A DNA stretch of 6,338 nt from an uncultured Clostridia bacterium (lineage in GTDB: Bacteria; Bacillota; Clostridia; Oscillospirales; Ruminococcaceae). Positions 1 through 5,727 of the stretch are shown here, one piece after another; position 1 is the stretch's first letter; the number at the start of each line of letters is the position of its first letter. The notes beneath the pieces were generated by a model. It was not told the origin of the DNA. It did no database searches and saw only the letters and a program-made list of their open reading frames with translations. The stretch is from the NCBI GenBank assembly GCA_946056455.1, contig CAMGJS010000057.1, forward strand, positions 1 to 6,338, written 5' to 3'. The translations under genes were made by a program, and so were the position numbers.

Positions 1-51
1 CTTCTTGTCACGATTATACTCATTCTTATTTTGGGATTAATGTTCATCTAA
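1..51 (+). CDS. C-terminal end of an unidentified hydrophobic protein (partial)
   Basis: Frame 1 is open from the left edge and ends with TAA at 49-51. The 16 visible residues (LLVTIILILILGLMFI) are almost all aliphatic, like a final transmembrane helix ending at the membrane face. The next small gene starts 23 bases later with its own Shine-Dalgarno, which suggests one transcript. The other two plus frames are also open to the edge for a short distance but give less gene-like residues. Function cannot be judged from this tail. Confidence 0.4.
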   Translation, partial: LLVTIILILILGLMFI

Positions 52-74
52 ACTTGTAAAGGAATTTATATAAT

Positions 75-212
75 ATGAACAACAAATTATTAACGGGTAT
101 TATTATCGGAATAGTTGCTGTCGGTTGTGCAATAGCCGTCGGACTTTTAATTTATACCATAATTCTCTATCAGGATGTTTCTATAACCTCTTTTATTTCA
201 AACGGGAGGTAG
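75..212 (+). CDS. 45-residue single-span membrane protein
   Basis: The ATG at 75 is preceded by AAAGGA (58-63), somewhat distant at 11 bases. The product begins MNNKLLTGIIIGIVAVG and has one hydrophobic segment at about residues 7-31 rich in Gly, Ile and Val, then a short polar tail (about residues 32-45). It stops with TAG at 210-212. The last codons contain the GGGAGG (204-209) that serves as the ribosome-binding site of the PstS-like gene starting at 216, so the two are probably translationally coupled. No family is recognised. It may be a small membrane partner of the downstream binding protein, but that rests only on position. Its short length leaves real doubt. Confidence 0.55.
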   Translation: MNNKLLTGIIIGIVAVGCAIAVGLLIYTIILYQDVSITSFISNGR

Positions 213-215
213 CGT

Positions 216-1169
216 ATGAAACTATTTAAGCAGATAGCTTTGATTGTGGCAGTTTCAGCGTTTTTCACCGCATTTGACCTGTCTATCTATTTTCTTTTCA
301 CAAAGCCCTGTCTTCCCGCGGGGGAACATTCCGTGTCAAGCCCAAAGACAATATCGGTTGAAAAATATCTCCCCTTTGATGAAAATTCTGAGATAGTGAA
401 GATAAAGTCCGATATTTCAATAACAAAAGATTGCCCGATTTTAGACGGGGCGGAGGCTCTGTACCCCATATATTCGGCGGTTGCGTACTCCTTGTATCCC
501 GAAAGCTCCGTTAAGTTTGAAGACGGAGAGTTCGCTCCCGAAAGCGCGGTGCAGATGAAAAATACAATACGGGGTTTTACCGCTGTTGTTGACGGAGATA
601 CCGATATTTTTCTCACCGCAAAGCCGTCCGCTGAGCAGATGTCCTATGCCGAAGAAAAGGGCGTTGAGCTTGAGCTTGTCCCCATAGGAAAAGAGGCATT
701 TGTCTTTATCGTCAACAACAAAAACAAGGTGGATAATCTCACCGTTGATGAAATAAGGGGTATTTATTCGGGTGAATATACAAACTGGTCCCAGTTGGGC
801 GGAGATTTTTCCCCTATAAACCCAATTCAGCGAATAGAAAACAGCGGAAGTCAATCAACGATGAAAGCCTTTATGAAGGGCGAAGAGATGAAGCACAACC
901 CGATGGGATTTGTAGGTCGGTCGATAGGCTTTTCGTTCAGATTTTATGTTGAAGAAGTCGCCGAAAACGGCGGAATAAAAATACTTTCCGTAAACGGGGT
1001 TTATCCCGACAAGGAAAATGTTTCAAACAAAAGTTACCCCATAGTTTCGGACTTTTATGCCGTTTATCGCAAGGACAACGACAACCCGAATGTTAAAAAA
1101 GTAATTGACTTTATCCTCTCTGACGAGGGACAGAAAATCATTGACGAAACGGGGTATGTTCCCCTATAA
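216..1169 (+). CDS. PstS-like periplasmic-binding-fold protein, membrane-anchored orphan
   Basis: This 317-residue protein resembles the phosphate ABC transporter substrate-binding (PstS/PBP-like type 2) superfamily. Seen in the sequence: a hydrophobic N-terminal segment at about residues 7-28, a spacer, then DGAEALYP (77-84), which matches the 'DGSTA...P' opening of PstS-like domains. GEYTNWSQLGG (186-196) and QRIENSGSQSTM (205-216) correspond to the family's 'Y.G.i.nW.eiGG' and 'R..nSGt...f/m' phosphate-loop region. It ends in ETGYVPL, a typical PstS-like C terminus. Cys32 follows LFTKP and does not make a good lipobox, so an uncleaved anchor is more likely than a lipoprotein. The start is set by GGGAGG at 204-209, six bases before ATG. 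No pstC/pstA/pstB follows: a terminator comes directly after the stop. Transport is therefore not assured; it could act as a sensor or accessory binding protein. The ligand is inferred from family only. Confidence 0.8.
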   Translation: MKLFKQIALIVAVSAFFTAFDLSIYFLFTKPCLPAGEHSVSSPKTISVEKYLPFDENSEIVKIKSDISITKDCPILDGAEALYPIYSAVAYSLYPESSVKFEDGEFAPESAVQMKNTIRGFTAVVDGDTDIFLTAKPSAEQMSYAEEKGVELELVPIGKEAFVFIVNNKNKVDNLTVDEIRGIYSGEYTNWSQLGGDFSPINPIQRIENSGSQSTMKAFMKGEEMKHNPMGFVGRSIGFSFRFYVEEVAENGGIKILSVNGVYPDKENVSNKSYPIVSDFYAVYRKDNDNPNVKKVIDFILSDEGQKIIDETGYVPL

Positions 1170-1171
1170 GA

Positions 1172-1205
1172 AAAAAGATGGGTATCGTCCGATACCCATC
1201 TTTTT
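1172..1205. terminator. Bidirectional Rho-independent terminator between convergent genes
   Basis: GATGGGTATCG (1177-1187) and CGATACCCATC (1190-1200) form a perfect stem around a very tight loop. It is flanked by an A run (1171-1176) and a T run (1201-1205), so each strand reads as hairpin plus U-tract. It starts just after the TAA of the PstS-like gene (1167-1169) and ends one base before the TAG of the convergent amidase (1206-1208), so it serves both transcripts. Confidence 0.95.
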
Positions 1206-1946
1206 CTATTTCAGCGTGATGAAATCAACGCTTGAATAGCCGATATTATCCTTATATTTTACTACATACCAGTTGCCGTACTGTCCGTAAACCGTAACCT
1301 CGGCATTATTCGGGATACTGGTAATTATACGGCTTTGCATTGACGGGAACGCGCGAAGATTAAGCCCCGAACCGTCCGTTGTGACAACGCCCTGATAGAT
1401 AACCCCCGGCTCTATAAAAGGTATTCCGAAGTAATCGGCAAGCGACTGAACAAGGCTTCTTGCTATGCTGTCAAGGTTTGAAGTGAGCCACGCCTCATCC
1501 AGCGGATTGTCGTGGTAACCAAGCTCCACAAGAACGGCTACCGCTTTTGTTCTTGTCACTTCGGCAAGGCTTGTTGTCGGCAAAGCCTGAGTCTTATTCT
1601 GCAACGGATAGATATTCTGCAAATTGTTCGTGATGATAACGGCAAGGTCGTTTGAAAGCTTGCTGTAAGGGGAATAGTAAGCGTCGATACCCCTTAGCCT
1701 GCCTGCAAAATCCCCTCCCCCCGCATTTGTATGCAGAGCAAGGTGGACATCGTAATAATCCGAATTGGAGTCCGTTATCGCTCCCGTAACATTCTTTTCG
1801 GGAGAATTTCTTGTAAACTCTATTCCCGATGAACGCAGATAAGGCTCCATCTTATCCGCAAGAAGATTCATATAATATTCTTCGTTACCGCTTGTGTAGT
1901 ATTTGTTCCATTCCTGAGTGGAAGGACTGAGAAAAACTCTCGGCAT
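1206..1946 (-). CDS. N-acetylmuramoyl-L-alanine amidase (Amidase_3-like) with C-terminal SH3b domain
   Basis: Predicted to cleave the amide bond between N-acetylmuramic acid and L-Ala in peptidoglycan. With the ATG at 1946 the product has 246 residues. Residues 1-175 look like an Amidase_3 catalytic domain: Glu22/Glu23 in GNEEYYMN (second zinc-ligand area), LHTNA with His72 (zinc ligand), and VLVELGYHDNPLDEAWL with Glu141 (catalytic Glu). Residues about 184-246 look like a bacterial SH3 domain for wall binding (LNLRAFPS, then GNWYVVKY and GYSSVDFI). The usual DPGH motif is replaced by SPST, so Thr10 sits where the first zinc His is expected. No signal peptide is visible. A GTG at 1955 is an alternative start, but it overlaps the Shine-Dalgarno AAGGGG (1955-1960), which lies eight bases from the ATG at 1946. 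It follows the PrsA-like gene on the same strand with no visible promoter of its own. An autolysin or endolysin-like role is likely; activity is unproven. Confidence 0.85.
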   Translation of the reverse strand: MPRVFLSPSTQEWNKYYTSGNEEYYMNLLADKMEPYLRSSGIEFTRNSPEKNVTGAITDSNSDYYDVHLALHTNAGGGDFAGRLRGIDAYYSPYSKLSNDLAVIITNNLQNIYPLQNKTQALPTTSLAEVTRTKAVAVLVELGYHDNPLDEAWLTSNLDSIARSLVQSLADYFGIPFIEPGVIYQGVVTTDGSGLNLRAFPSMQSRIITSIPNNAEVTVYGQYGNWYVVKYKDNIGYSSVDFITLK

Positions 1947-1986
1947 AAAAATCACCCCTTACCATTTTATGCAAACGGCAAGGGGT
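1947..1986 (-). promoter_or_regulatory. Hairpin sequestering the amidase ribosome-binding site, or weak terminator
   Basis: On the minus strand ACCCCTTGCC (1986-1977) can pair with GGTAAGGGGT (1963-1954): ten pairs, one of them G-U, around a 13-base loop. The 3' arm contains the amidase Shine-Dalgarno. Five T residues (1951-1947) follow directly before the ATG. The hairpin begins nine bases after the PrsA-like stop codon. It can be read as a terminator with a weak U-tract or as a structure limiting amidase translation on the shared transcript. The pairing is seen; the role is inferred. Confidence 0.55.
1955..1960 (-). promoter_or_regulatory. Shine-Dalgarno that sets the amidase start
   Basis: AAGGGG on the minus strand lies eight bases upstream of the ATG at 1946-1944. 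The longer reading would begin at a GTG (1953-1955) that shares a base with this site and so cannot use it. The site is also the 3' arm of a hairpin (1954-1986). Confidence 0.7.
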
Positions 1987-1994
1987 TGTTAATT

Positions 1995-3071
1995 TTACTT
2001 TGCGACTTTGAGCTCTTTGGGAGCGTATCTTTCCTTGGCTTTTTCGTTCCATTCAATAGAAAGCTCTTCCGCCCATTTTGTTTCAAGCTCTGCAAATTCC
2101 TCGGATTTAAGGGCTTTGAGAATTGTATCCTTGTAGGTTTCTTCTATTCCCTCTCTGTCAAGAATATTATATCTTACAACTACATAATAAGCGTCAGAGC
2201 CTTCAATGAGAAACGCCTTTCCGTCAGCCTTATGGGCAAAAATTTCTTCTGTTACAGAATCGGGCAGATTTGAATCGTTCTTGCCGATTATCTGTTCCAT
2301 TGCGTATTCTTCAATCTCTTCGGGGTTATATTCAACGGGAGTGAACTCTGTTCCGTTCTTTTCGGCATACTGCTTCATAAGAACGTTGTAATTGTCATAC
2401 ATAAGCTCGTCAAAGTTTTCATCCGTTGCCTTGCTCTGATATTCCTTTGCAAGATTTATTGCCTTTTCCTTTTCGGCTCCTTTAAGAAGATTTCCGTCAA
2501 GGTCTTTAAGAGAAACTTCAATTATCTTTATTCTTGCATAATTTTCTTTGAGATAGGATTTTATCTGAGACGATTTAACGGGGTCAATACCCGTTTCAGC
2601 GTCATAGTAAGCGTTGAAAAGCTTTGAATATTTTGTATCGTTCATAACGATTTTTGTAAAGGAATCAAGGCTTATTCCGCTTGACTTCATAGCGCTCTCC
2701 GACTGCTTGTAGTAGCCTTCTGCGCTTGATTTTATATCAGCCTTTTCCTTATCTGTAAGTGTAAGACCGAGTTCGTCAAACTTCTTTTCAATGGCAATAT
2801 GCTTTTTTGTTCTTAAAAGTCCTTCCTCGGCGATATATTCCTCCGCTGTCTTACCGTCTACGGTAACCTCCCACACGGTTTTCTGCTCTTCGGTCTTTTG
2901 CATAGCGGCGGAAGAATACACGGTTGTCATATGATAAAGATAAATTCCCGCAGGAACTTCCATTCCCCCGATATTGCCGATATATGCGGTGTCCTCTCCG
3001 CAGGCGGTGAGAGAAAGCGCCATAACGCTTGCCGAAAATGCGGCAATGATTTTATTTTTTAAAGATTTCAT
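1995..3071 (-). CDS. PrsA/SurA-like extracytoplasmic lipoprotein (foldase-type)
   Basis: The 358-residue product starts with a basic N terminus, a hydrophobic stretch and the lipobox LTAC, which predicts cleavage and lipidation at Cys24 and anchoring outside the membrane. Residues about 75-165 are helical and charged and look like a SurA_N/trigger-factor-type chaperone region (LLRTKKHIAIEKKFDELGLTLTDKEK). Residues about 175-310 have the strand and helix order of a parvulin-like domain (ARIKIIEVSLKD, later EIFAHKADGKAFLIEGSDAYYVVVRYN), but the parvulin signature is not evident, so prolyl isomerase activity is doubtful. The C terminus is helical and Glu/Lys-rich. The start is fixed by GGGAGG (3078-3083 on the minus strand), six bases from ATG. 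It has a consensus promoter just upstream and the amidase gene just downstream, consistent with a role in exported-protein folding at the wall. It could instead be a non-catalytic holdase. Confidence 0.75.
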   Translation of the reverse strand: MKSLKNKIIAAFSASVMALSLTACGEDTAYIGNIGGMEVPAGIYLYHMTTVYSSAAMQKTEEQKTVWEVTVDGKTAEEYIAEEGLLRTKKHIAIEKKFDELGLTLTDKEKADIKSSAEGYYKQSESAMKSSGISLDSFTKIVMNDTKYSKLFNAYYDAETGIDPVKSSQIKSYLKENYARIKIIEVSLKDLDGNLLKGAEKEKAINLAKEYQSKATDENFDELMYDNYNVLMKQYAEKNGTEFTPVEYNPEEIEEYAMEQIIGKNDSNLPDSVTEEIFAHKADGKAFLIEGSDAYYVVVRYNILDREGIEETYKDTILKALKSEEFAELETKWAEELSIEWNEKAKERYAPKELKVAK

Positions 3072-3113
3072 CTTAATCCTCCCGTTTTATAGGATAAATT
3101 TAAATACCATAAC

Positions 3114-3142
3114 AGTATACCACAATCACAGCATAATGTCAA
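3114..3142 (-). promoter_or_regulatory. Sigma-A promoter of the PrsA-like gene
   Basis: On the minus strand TTGACA (3142-3137) and TATACT (3119-3114) are 17 bases apart, and TGG precedes the -10, giving an extended -10. Transcription would start near 3107, about 36 bases upstream of the ATG. The -35 begins two bases after the stop codon of the upstream membrane-protein gene, so this gene can be expressed independently of the broken one. Confidence 0.88.
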
Positions 3143-3143
3143 A

Positions 3144-4235
3144 TTATTTTGCAATAAGGATATAATACCCCGAACTGTCCTCATATACGATCTGACAGCC
3201 TTCGGAAATTACAGTTGAGAAAACAAGCCGTCTTGTGCCGTTATTTTCAAATTCATCGGAATCTGGCGATAAAAACTGCGCTCTTGACAGAATAAGGCTG
3301 CTGTCGCCTTCAAAATAAATGGGCAGAGAATAATGAGAAACCGACGCGGAAATTACTTTTTTTAGTGTATCGTTCTGCTTTTGCATCGGCATTGCATAGC
3401 TACTCACAACAGAAAAGCTCTCGCACAAAAACAGCGCGCAGAATGCAAATATCGGAATAAATGCCGCAGGTTTTATCTTTTTTGAGGAAAGAAAGATAAC
3501 AAGACACGCTCCGAATGAAACGCATATCGTAACAACAGGGAGTGTAAAGGATGTTATTCCCTTTGAAATATACGCTCCCACAGACGAAGAAAGCACAGGA
3601 GAAAATCCCGAAAGCAAAGCCGCCGAGCCCGAAAAATTAAAGGAGAGAAAGCACAAAAGAAATACTCCTGCCGATATGCTGTTGACAATAAAGGATTTTT
3701 TGCCCGAAACATAAATGTAAATTATTCCTATAAGCATTAAAGGAGCAAGCATCGCTCCGCCGTATCTTCCCGAAAGAACGGCGTTTGCCCCCGACGAAAC
3801 GGACGACGAGATGATGTCCGCCAAGAAATATGATACCGACGACAAAAGCAGGAACATAAGAAAAAGCTGTCGGTCGGTGTATTCATCGGCAGGGACTTTT
3901 TCAATATGCCTTAAAACAAAGCTTTTTATAAAGTTTTTTGAGCCTATTACGGCAAAGGCTATTCCCCCGAAGGCAAAAAGCAAGGTGGACGCTCCTATAT
4001 ACATAAGCCTGCCCGAAAGCACGGCAAGAAAGCTCTTTGCTGAAAAAAATGCGTTTTCTTTGCAAACAAGAGAAAAAATTATCTTTAACACGATGAATAT
4101 AAAAAGTCCCGAACCTGCGGTGATGAAAAATGTCACGGCAGAGCGCTTTTCGACACGCTTTGAAATAAGCATAAGGGCTATCGTTAACGTTCCCGAAAGA
4201 AAAATGCCGAGAGTGCACTCGCAAAACCATAGCAA
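3144..4235 (-). CDS. C-terminal part of the interrupted GT-C-like membrane protein
   Basis: The 363-codon piece has about eight or nine hydrophobic helices and then a soluble C-terminal region of roughly 85 residues (from about QKQNDTLKK to the end, YYILIAK). Its only nominal start, TTG at 4235, lies two codons after the amber stop and has no Shine-Dalgarno in front; the next ATG (LMLISKRVEK) also lacks one. This supports its being the rest of the same gene rather than a separate one. Translation would need readthrough or re-initiation. Confidence 0.65.
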   Translation of the reverse strand: MLWFCECTLGIFLSGTLTIALMLISKRVEKRSAVTFFITAGSGLFIFIVLKIIFSLVCKENAFFSAKSFLAVLSGRLMYIGASTLLFAFGGIAFAVIGSKNFIKSFVLRHIEKVPADEYTDRQLFLMFLLLSSVSYFLADIISSSVSSGANAVLSGRYGGAMLAPLMLIGIIYIYVSGKKSFIVNSISAGVFLLCFLSFNFSGSAALLSGFSPVLSSSVGAYISKGITSFTLPVVTICVSFGACLVIFLSSKKIKPAAFIPIFAFCALFLCESFSVVSSYAMPMQKQNDTLKKVISASVSHYSLPIYFEGDSSLILSRAQFLSPDSDEFENNGTRRLVFSTVISEGCQIVYEDSSGYYILIAK

Positions 4236-4238
4236 AAA

Positions 4239-4781
4239 CTAAAGGCAAATAGCAGAAAGCGCAAAATACCACGGCTTTTTTGTTAAGTCAAGGTTTGAAA
4301 AAAGCCAGAGCGCCGCCCACATAAAGAAAACTGTCGGAGCAAAGCCCGTTGTCGTATAGGCTTTGCAGATAATATCGGGAAGAAGCATAACGGCAAAGGC
4401 CGAAAGCTTTATAAAATACGGGTTTACATCGGGGAAAAGTTTTCTTGCCGTGAGGTATGCAAAAACAAAAGAAAAGGCAAGAAACAAGGCGTTCATAAAG
4501 AGTGCTATGCGGTAGGCACAAGTTCCTCCGCCGAAAATCAGCACAAGCGGAGCGAGTAAGAGAGAATATCCGAAGGACGCCGAGCCGAAGGACGAAAATG
4601 CGGAAATATCGCCTTTTCCTGCGATAAGGTATGCTATTCTCCAGAAGGGGACTTCATCGGCGGAATATATTCCCACAAATTCGCCGCTTTGCCACGAATA
4701 TATGGCAAAAAGCAGAAGAACGGCAAGCTCTGTCGAGAGAATGTTGAGATAAAAACTGCGACTGCGTTCCTTTTCCACCAA
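4239..4781 (-). CDS. N-terminal part of the interrupted GT-C-like membrane protein
   Basis: This 180-residue piece starts at TTG 4781 (or GTG 4778) behind a strong AGGAGGG site. It holds the first helix (about 14-31), the loop GIYSADEVPFWRIAYLIAGK with the acidic pair Asp42-Glu43 typical in position of GT-C enzymes, and about five more hydrophobic segments. It ends abruptly after FALSAICL at TAG, in the middle of a hydrophobic stretch. With its own promoter at 4813-4841 it should be expressed, but as a truncated polytopic fragment it is unlikely to work alone. Confidence 0.75.
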   Translation of the reverse strand: MVEKERSRSFYLNILSTELAVLLLFAIYSWQSGEFVGIYSADEVPFWRIAYLIAGKGDISAFSSFGSASFGYSLLLAPLVLIFGGGTCAYRIALFMNALFLAFSFVFAYLTARKLFPDVNPYFIKLSAFAVMLLPDIICKAYTTTGFAPTVFFMWAALWLFSNLDLTKKPWYFALSAICL

Positions 4782-4787
4782 AAATCA

Positions 4788-4794
4788 CCCTCCT
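4788..4794 (-). promoter_or_regulatory. Shine-Dalgarno of the GT-C-like gene
   Basis: AGGAGGG on the minus strand sits six bases from TTG (4781) and nine from GTG (4778). Spacing fits either start; no ATG is available nearby, so the choice between them stays open. Confidence 0.7.
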
Positions 4795-4812
4795 TTAAAA
4801 AAATACACAAAT

Positions 4813-4841
4813 ATTATAGCAGAAAAATCTTCCGTTTTCAA
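4813..4841 (-). promoter_or_regulatory. Sigma-A promoter of the GT-C-like gene
   Basis: On the minus strand TTGAAA (4841-4836) and TATAAT (4818-4813) are 17 bases apart, with TGC directly before the -10 (extended -10). It points toward the start at 4781 and its -35 is only six bases from the -35 of the divergent rsmE promoter. Confidence 0.85.
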
Positions 4842-4847
4842 TATATA

Positions 4848-4876
4848 TTGACTATTTTGGCGATATGGGTTATACT
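4848..4876 (+). promoter_or_regulatory. Sigma-A promoter of rsmE
   Basis: TTGACT (4848-4853) and TATACT (4871-4876) are separated by 17 bases. Transcription should begin near 4883, about 30 bases before the TTG start of rsmE. It is arranged back to back with the minus-strand promoter at 4813-4841. Confidence 0.88.
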
Positions 4877-4898
4877 TTGTATTGATATTTCTGAGAAA

Positions 4899-4905
4899 AA
4901 GGGGG
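4899..4905 (+). promoter_or_regulatory. Shine-Dalgarno that sets the rsmE TTG start
   Basis: AAGGGGG lies seven bases upstream of TTG at 4913-4915. This, plus the family-typical N terminus PRFFV directly after the start, fixes the non-ATG start. Confidence 0.8.
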
Positions 4906-4912
4906 ACTTGTT

Positions 4913-5635
4913 TTGCCGAGATTTTTTGTGCCTGAGGCTTCTGACGACTTTATTACCGTAACGGACGGCGACGCACGGCATATTTCATATTCTTTAAGAA
5001 TGGCTGTCGGCGACGATATAACTCTTTGCAACGGCGGAAAGGACTATTTTTGCAGAATAGAACGCTTTGACGGCGACAGCGTTGTATGCAGAGTTTTGCG
5101 CTCGGAGCAGAGCAAGAGCGAGCCCGATATTTTTCTCACGCTTTATCAGGCATTCCCCAAGGGCGACAAATTTGAAACTATCATTCAGAAGTCGGTTGAA
5201 TTAGGTGCGTCAAGGATTGTCCCCGTGATGACAAAGCGTTGTATTGCGCGGCCCGATGAACGCTCCTTTGCAAAAAAGCTGTCAAGATACAAAAAAATAT
5301 GCGAAGAGGCGGCAAAGCAGAGCGGCAGAGGAATTATCCCCGAAGTGACGGAAATTATCGGCTTTGACAAGGCTGTTGAGGAGGCAAAAAATGCCGACCT
5401 GCCGCTTATTTGCTATGAACGGGAGGGCGGAAAAAGATTTAAGGATATTTCTTTTGAAAATAAAAAAACCGTTTCGCTCTTTATCGGAAGTGAGGGCGGA
5501 TTTGACTGCTCGGAGGCGGAAAAGGCGATAAATTCGGGGATTATCCCCATATGGCTCGGCGAAAGGATACTTCGGTGCGAGACCGCTCCGACGGCGGCAA
5601 TTTCCATAATAATGAATTTAAGCGGAAATATTTAA
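4913..5635 (+). CDS. rsmE: 16S rRNA (uracil(1498)-N3)-methyltransferase RsmE
   Basis: RsmE uses S-adenosylmethionine to methylate N3 of U1498 in 16S rRNA of the 30S subunit, in the cytoplasm. The 240-residue length is normal for the family. Seen: N-terminal MPRFFVPE with a small PUA-like domain (to about residue 70; GDARHISYSLRMAVGDDITLCNG), then the SPOUT domain with QAFPKGDKFETIIQKSVELG and ASRIVPVMTKRC. The SAM-binding trefoil knot follows: LFIGSEGGFDCSEAE and LGERILRCETAPTAAISI. The family usually reads IGPEGGF and RILRTETA, so the Pro-to-Ser and Thr-to-Cys changes are mild variants in the knot. The start is TTG with a good Shine-Dalgarno. In many Firmicutes it follows prmA; here it stands alone with its own promoter. 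No hairpin terminator follows, so some readthrough into the next gene is likely. Confidence 0.96.
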   Translation: MPRFFVPEASDDFITVTDGDARHISYSLRMAVGDDITLCNGGKDYFCRIERFDGDSVVCRVLRSEQSKSEPDIFLTLYQAFPKGDKFETIIQKSVELGASRIVPVMTKRCIARPDERSFAKKLSRYKKICEEAAKQSGRGIIPEVTEIIGFDKAVEEAKNADLPLICYEREGGKRFKDISFENKKTVSLFIGSEGGFDCSEAEKAINSGIIPIWLGERILRCETAPTAAISIIMNLSGNI

Positions 5636-5653
5636 AAAAATCTCGTGCCCCAC

Positions 5654-5682
5654 TTGAAATATCTTTATTTGTATGATATAAT
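5654..5682 (+). promoter_or_regulatory. Extended -10 sigma-A promoter of the acidic Cys-rich protein gene
   Basis: TTGAAA (5654-5659) and TATAAT (5677-5682) are 17 bases apart, and TGA precedes the -10. The predicted start near 5689 gives a leader of about 39 bases before the ATG at 5728. Confidence 0.88.
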
Positions 5683-5727
5683 GACTGTATTATAGTTTTT
5701 ATCAATGAAAACAGGAGGGATTTTAAT

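Larger units (their letters stand above)
3144..4781 (-). pseudogene. GT-C-like polytopic membrane glycosyltransferase, interrupted by an in-frame TAG
   Basis: One reading frame runs from 4781 to 3144 (545 residues if read through) and is broken only by TAG at 4241-4239, codon 181. Upstream and downstream parts are in exactly the same frame, with just one codon (TTT) between the stop and the nominal TTG start of the second part. The whole resembles a GT-C-fold sugar transferase (PMT/ArnT-like, using lipid-linked sugars outside the membrane). It has a first helix at about residues 14-31, an extracytoplasmic loop with an acidic pair (Asp42-Glu43), many further hydrophobic helices, and a soluble tail of roughly 85 residues. 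The stop falls inside a hydrophobic segment (FALSAICL / FLLWFC), which argues against two natural proteins. The family call rests on topology and the acidic loop, not on a diagnostic motif. Nonsense mutation, sequencing error and suppression are all possible. TAG ends the amidase and the 45-residue gene, so it is a normal stop here. Confidence 0.75.

Noticed and set aside
1953..1955. GTG as amidase start, giving an N terminus three residues longer
   Set aside because: The codon overlaps the AAGGGG Shine-Dalgarno, whereas ATG at 1946 is spaced eight bases from it.
4239..4241. TAG as pyrrolysine or other reassigned sense codon
   Set aside because: TAG ends the amidase at a natural domain end and also the 45-residue gene. 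No special downstream structure was seen, and the site is in a membrane helix of a protein not known to carry pyrrolysine.
3901..4272. Alternative-frame minus-strand ORF spanning the amber site, suggesting a frameshift instead of a nonsense change
   Set aside because: Its residues are Cys/Arg/His-rich and not membrane-like, while the two membrane-protein parts are already in one frame, so no frameshift is needed.
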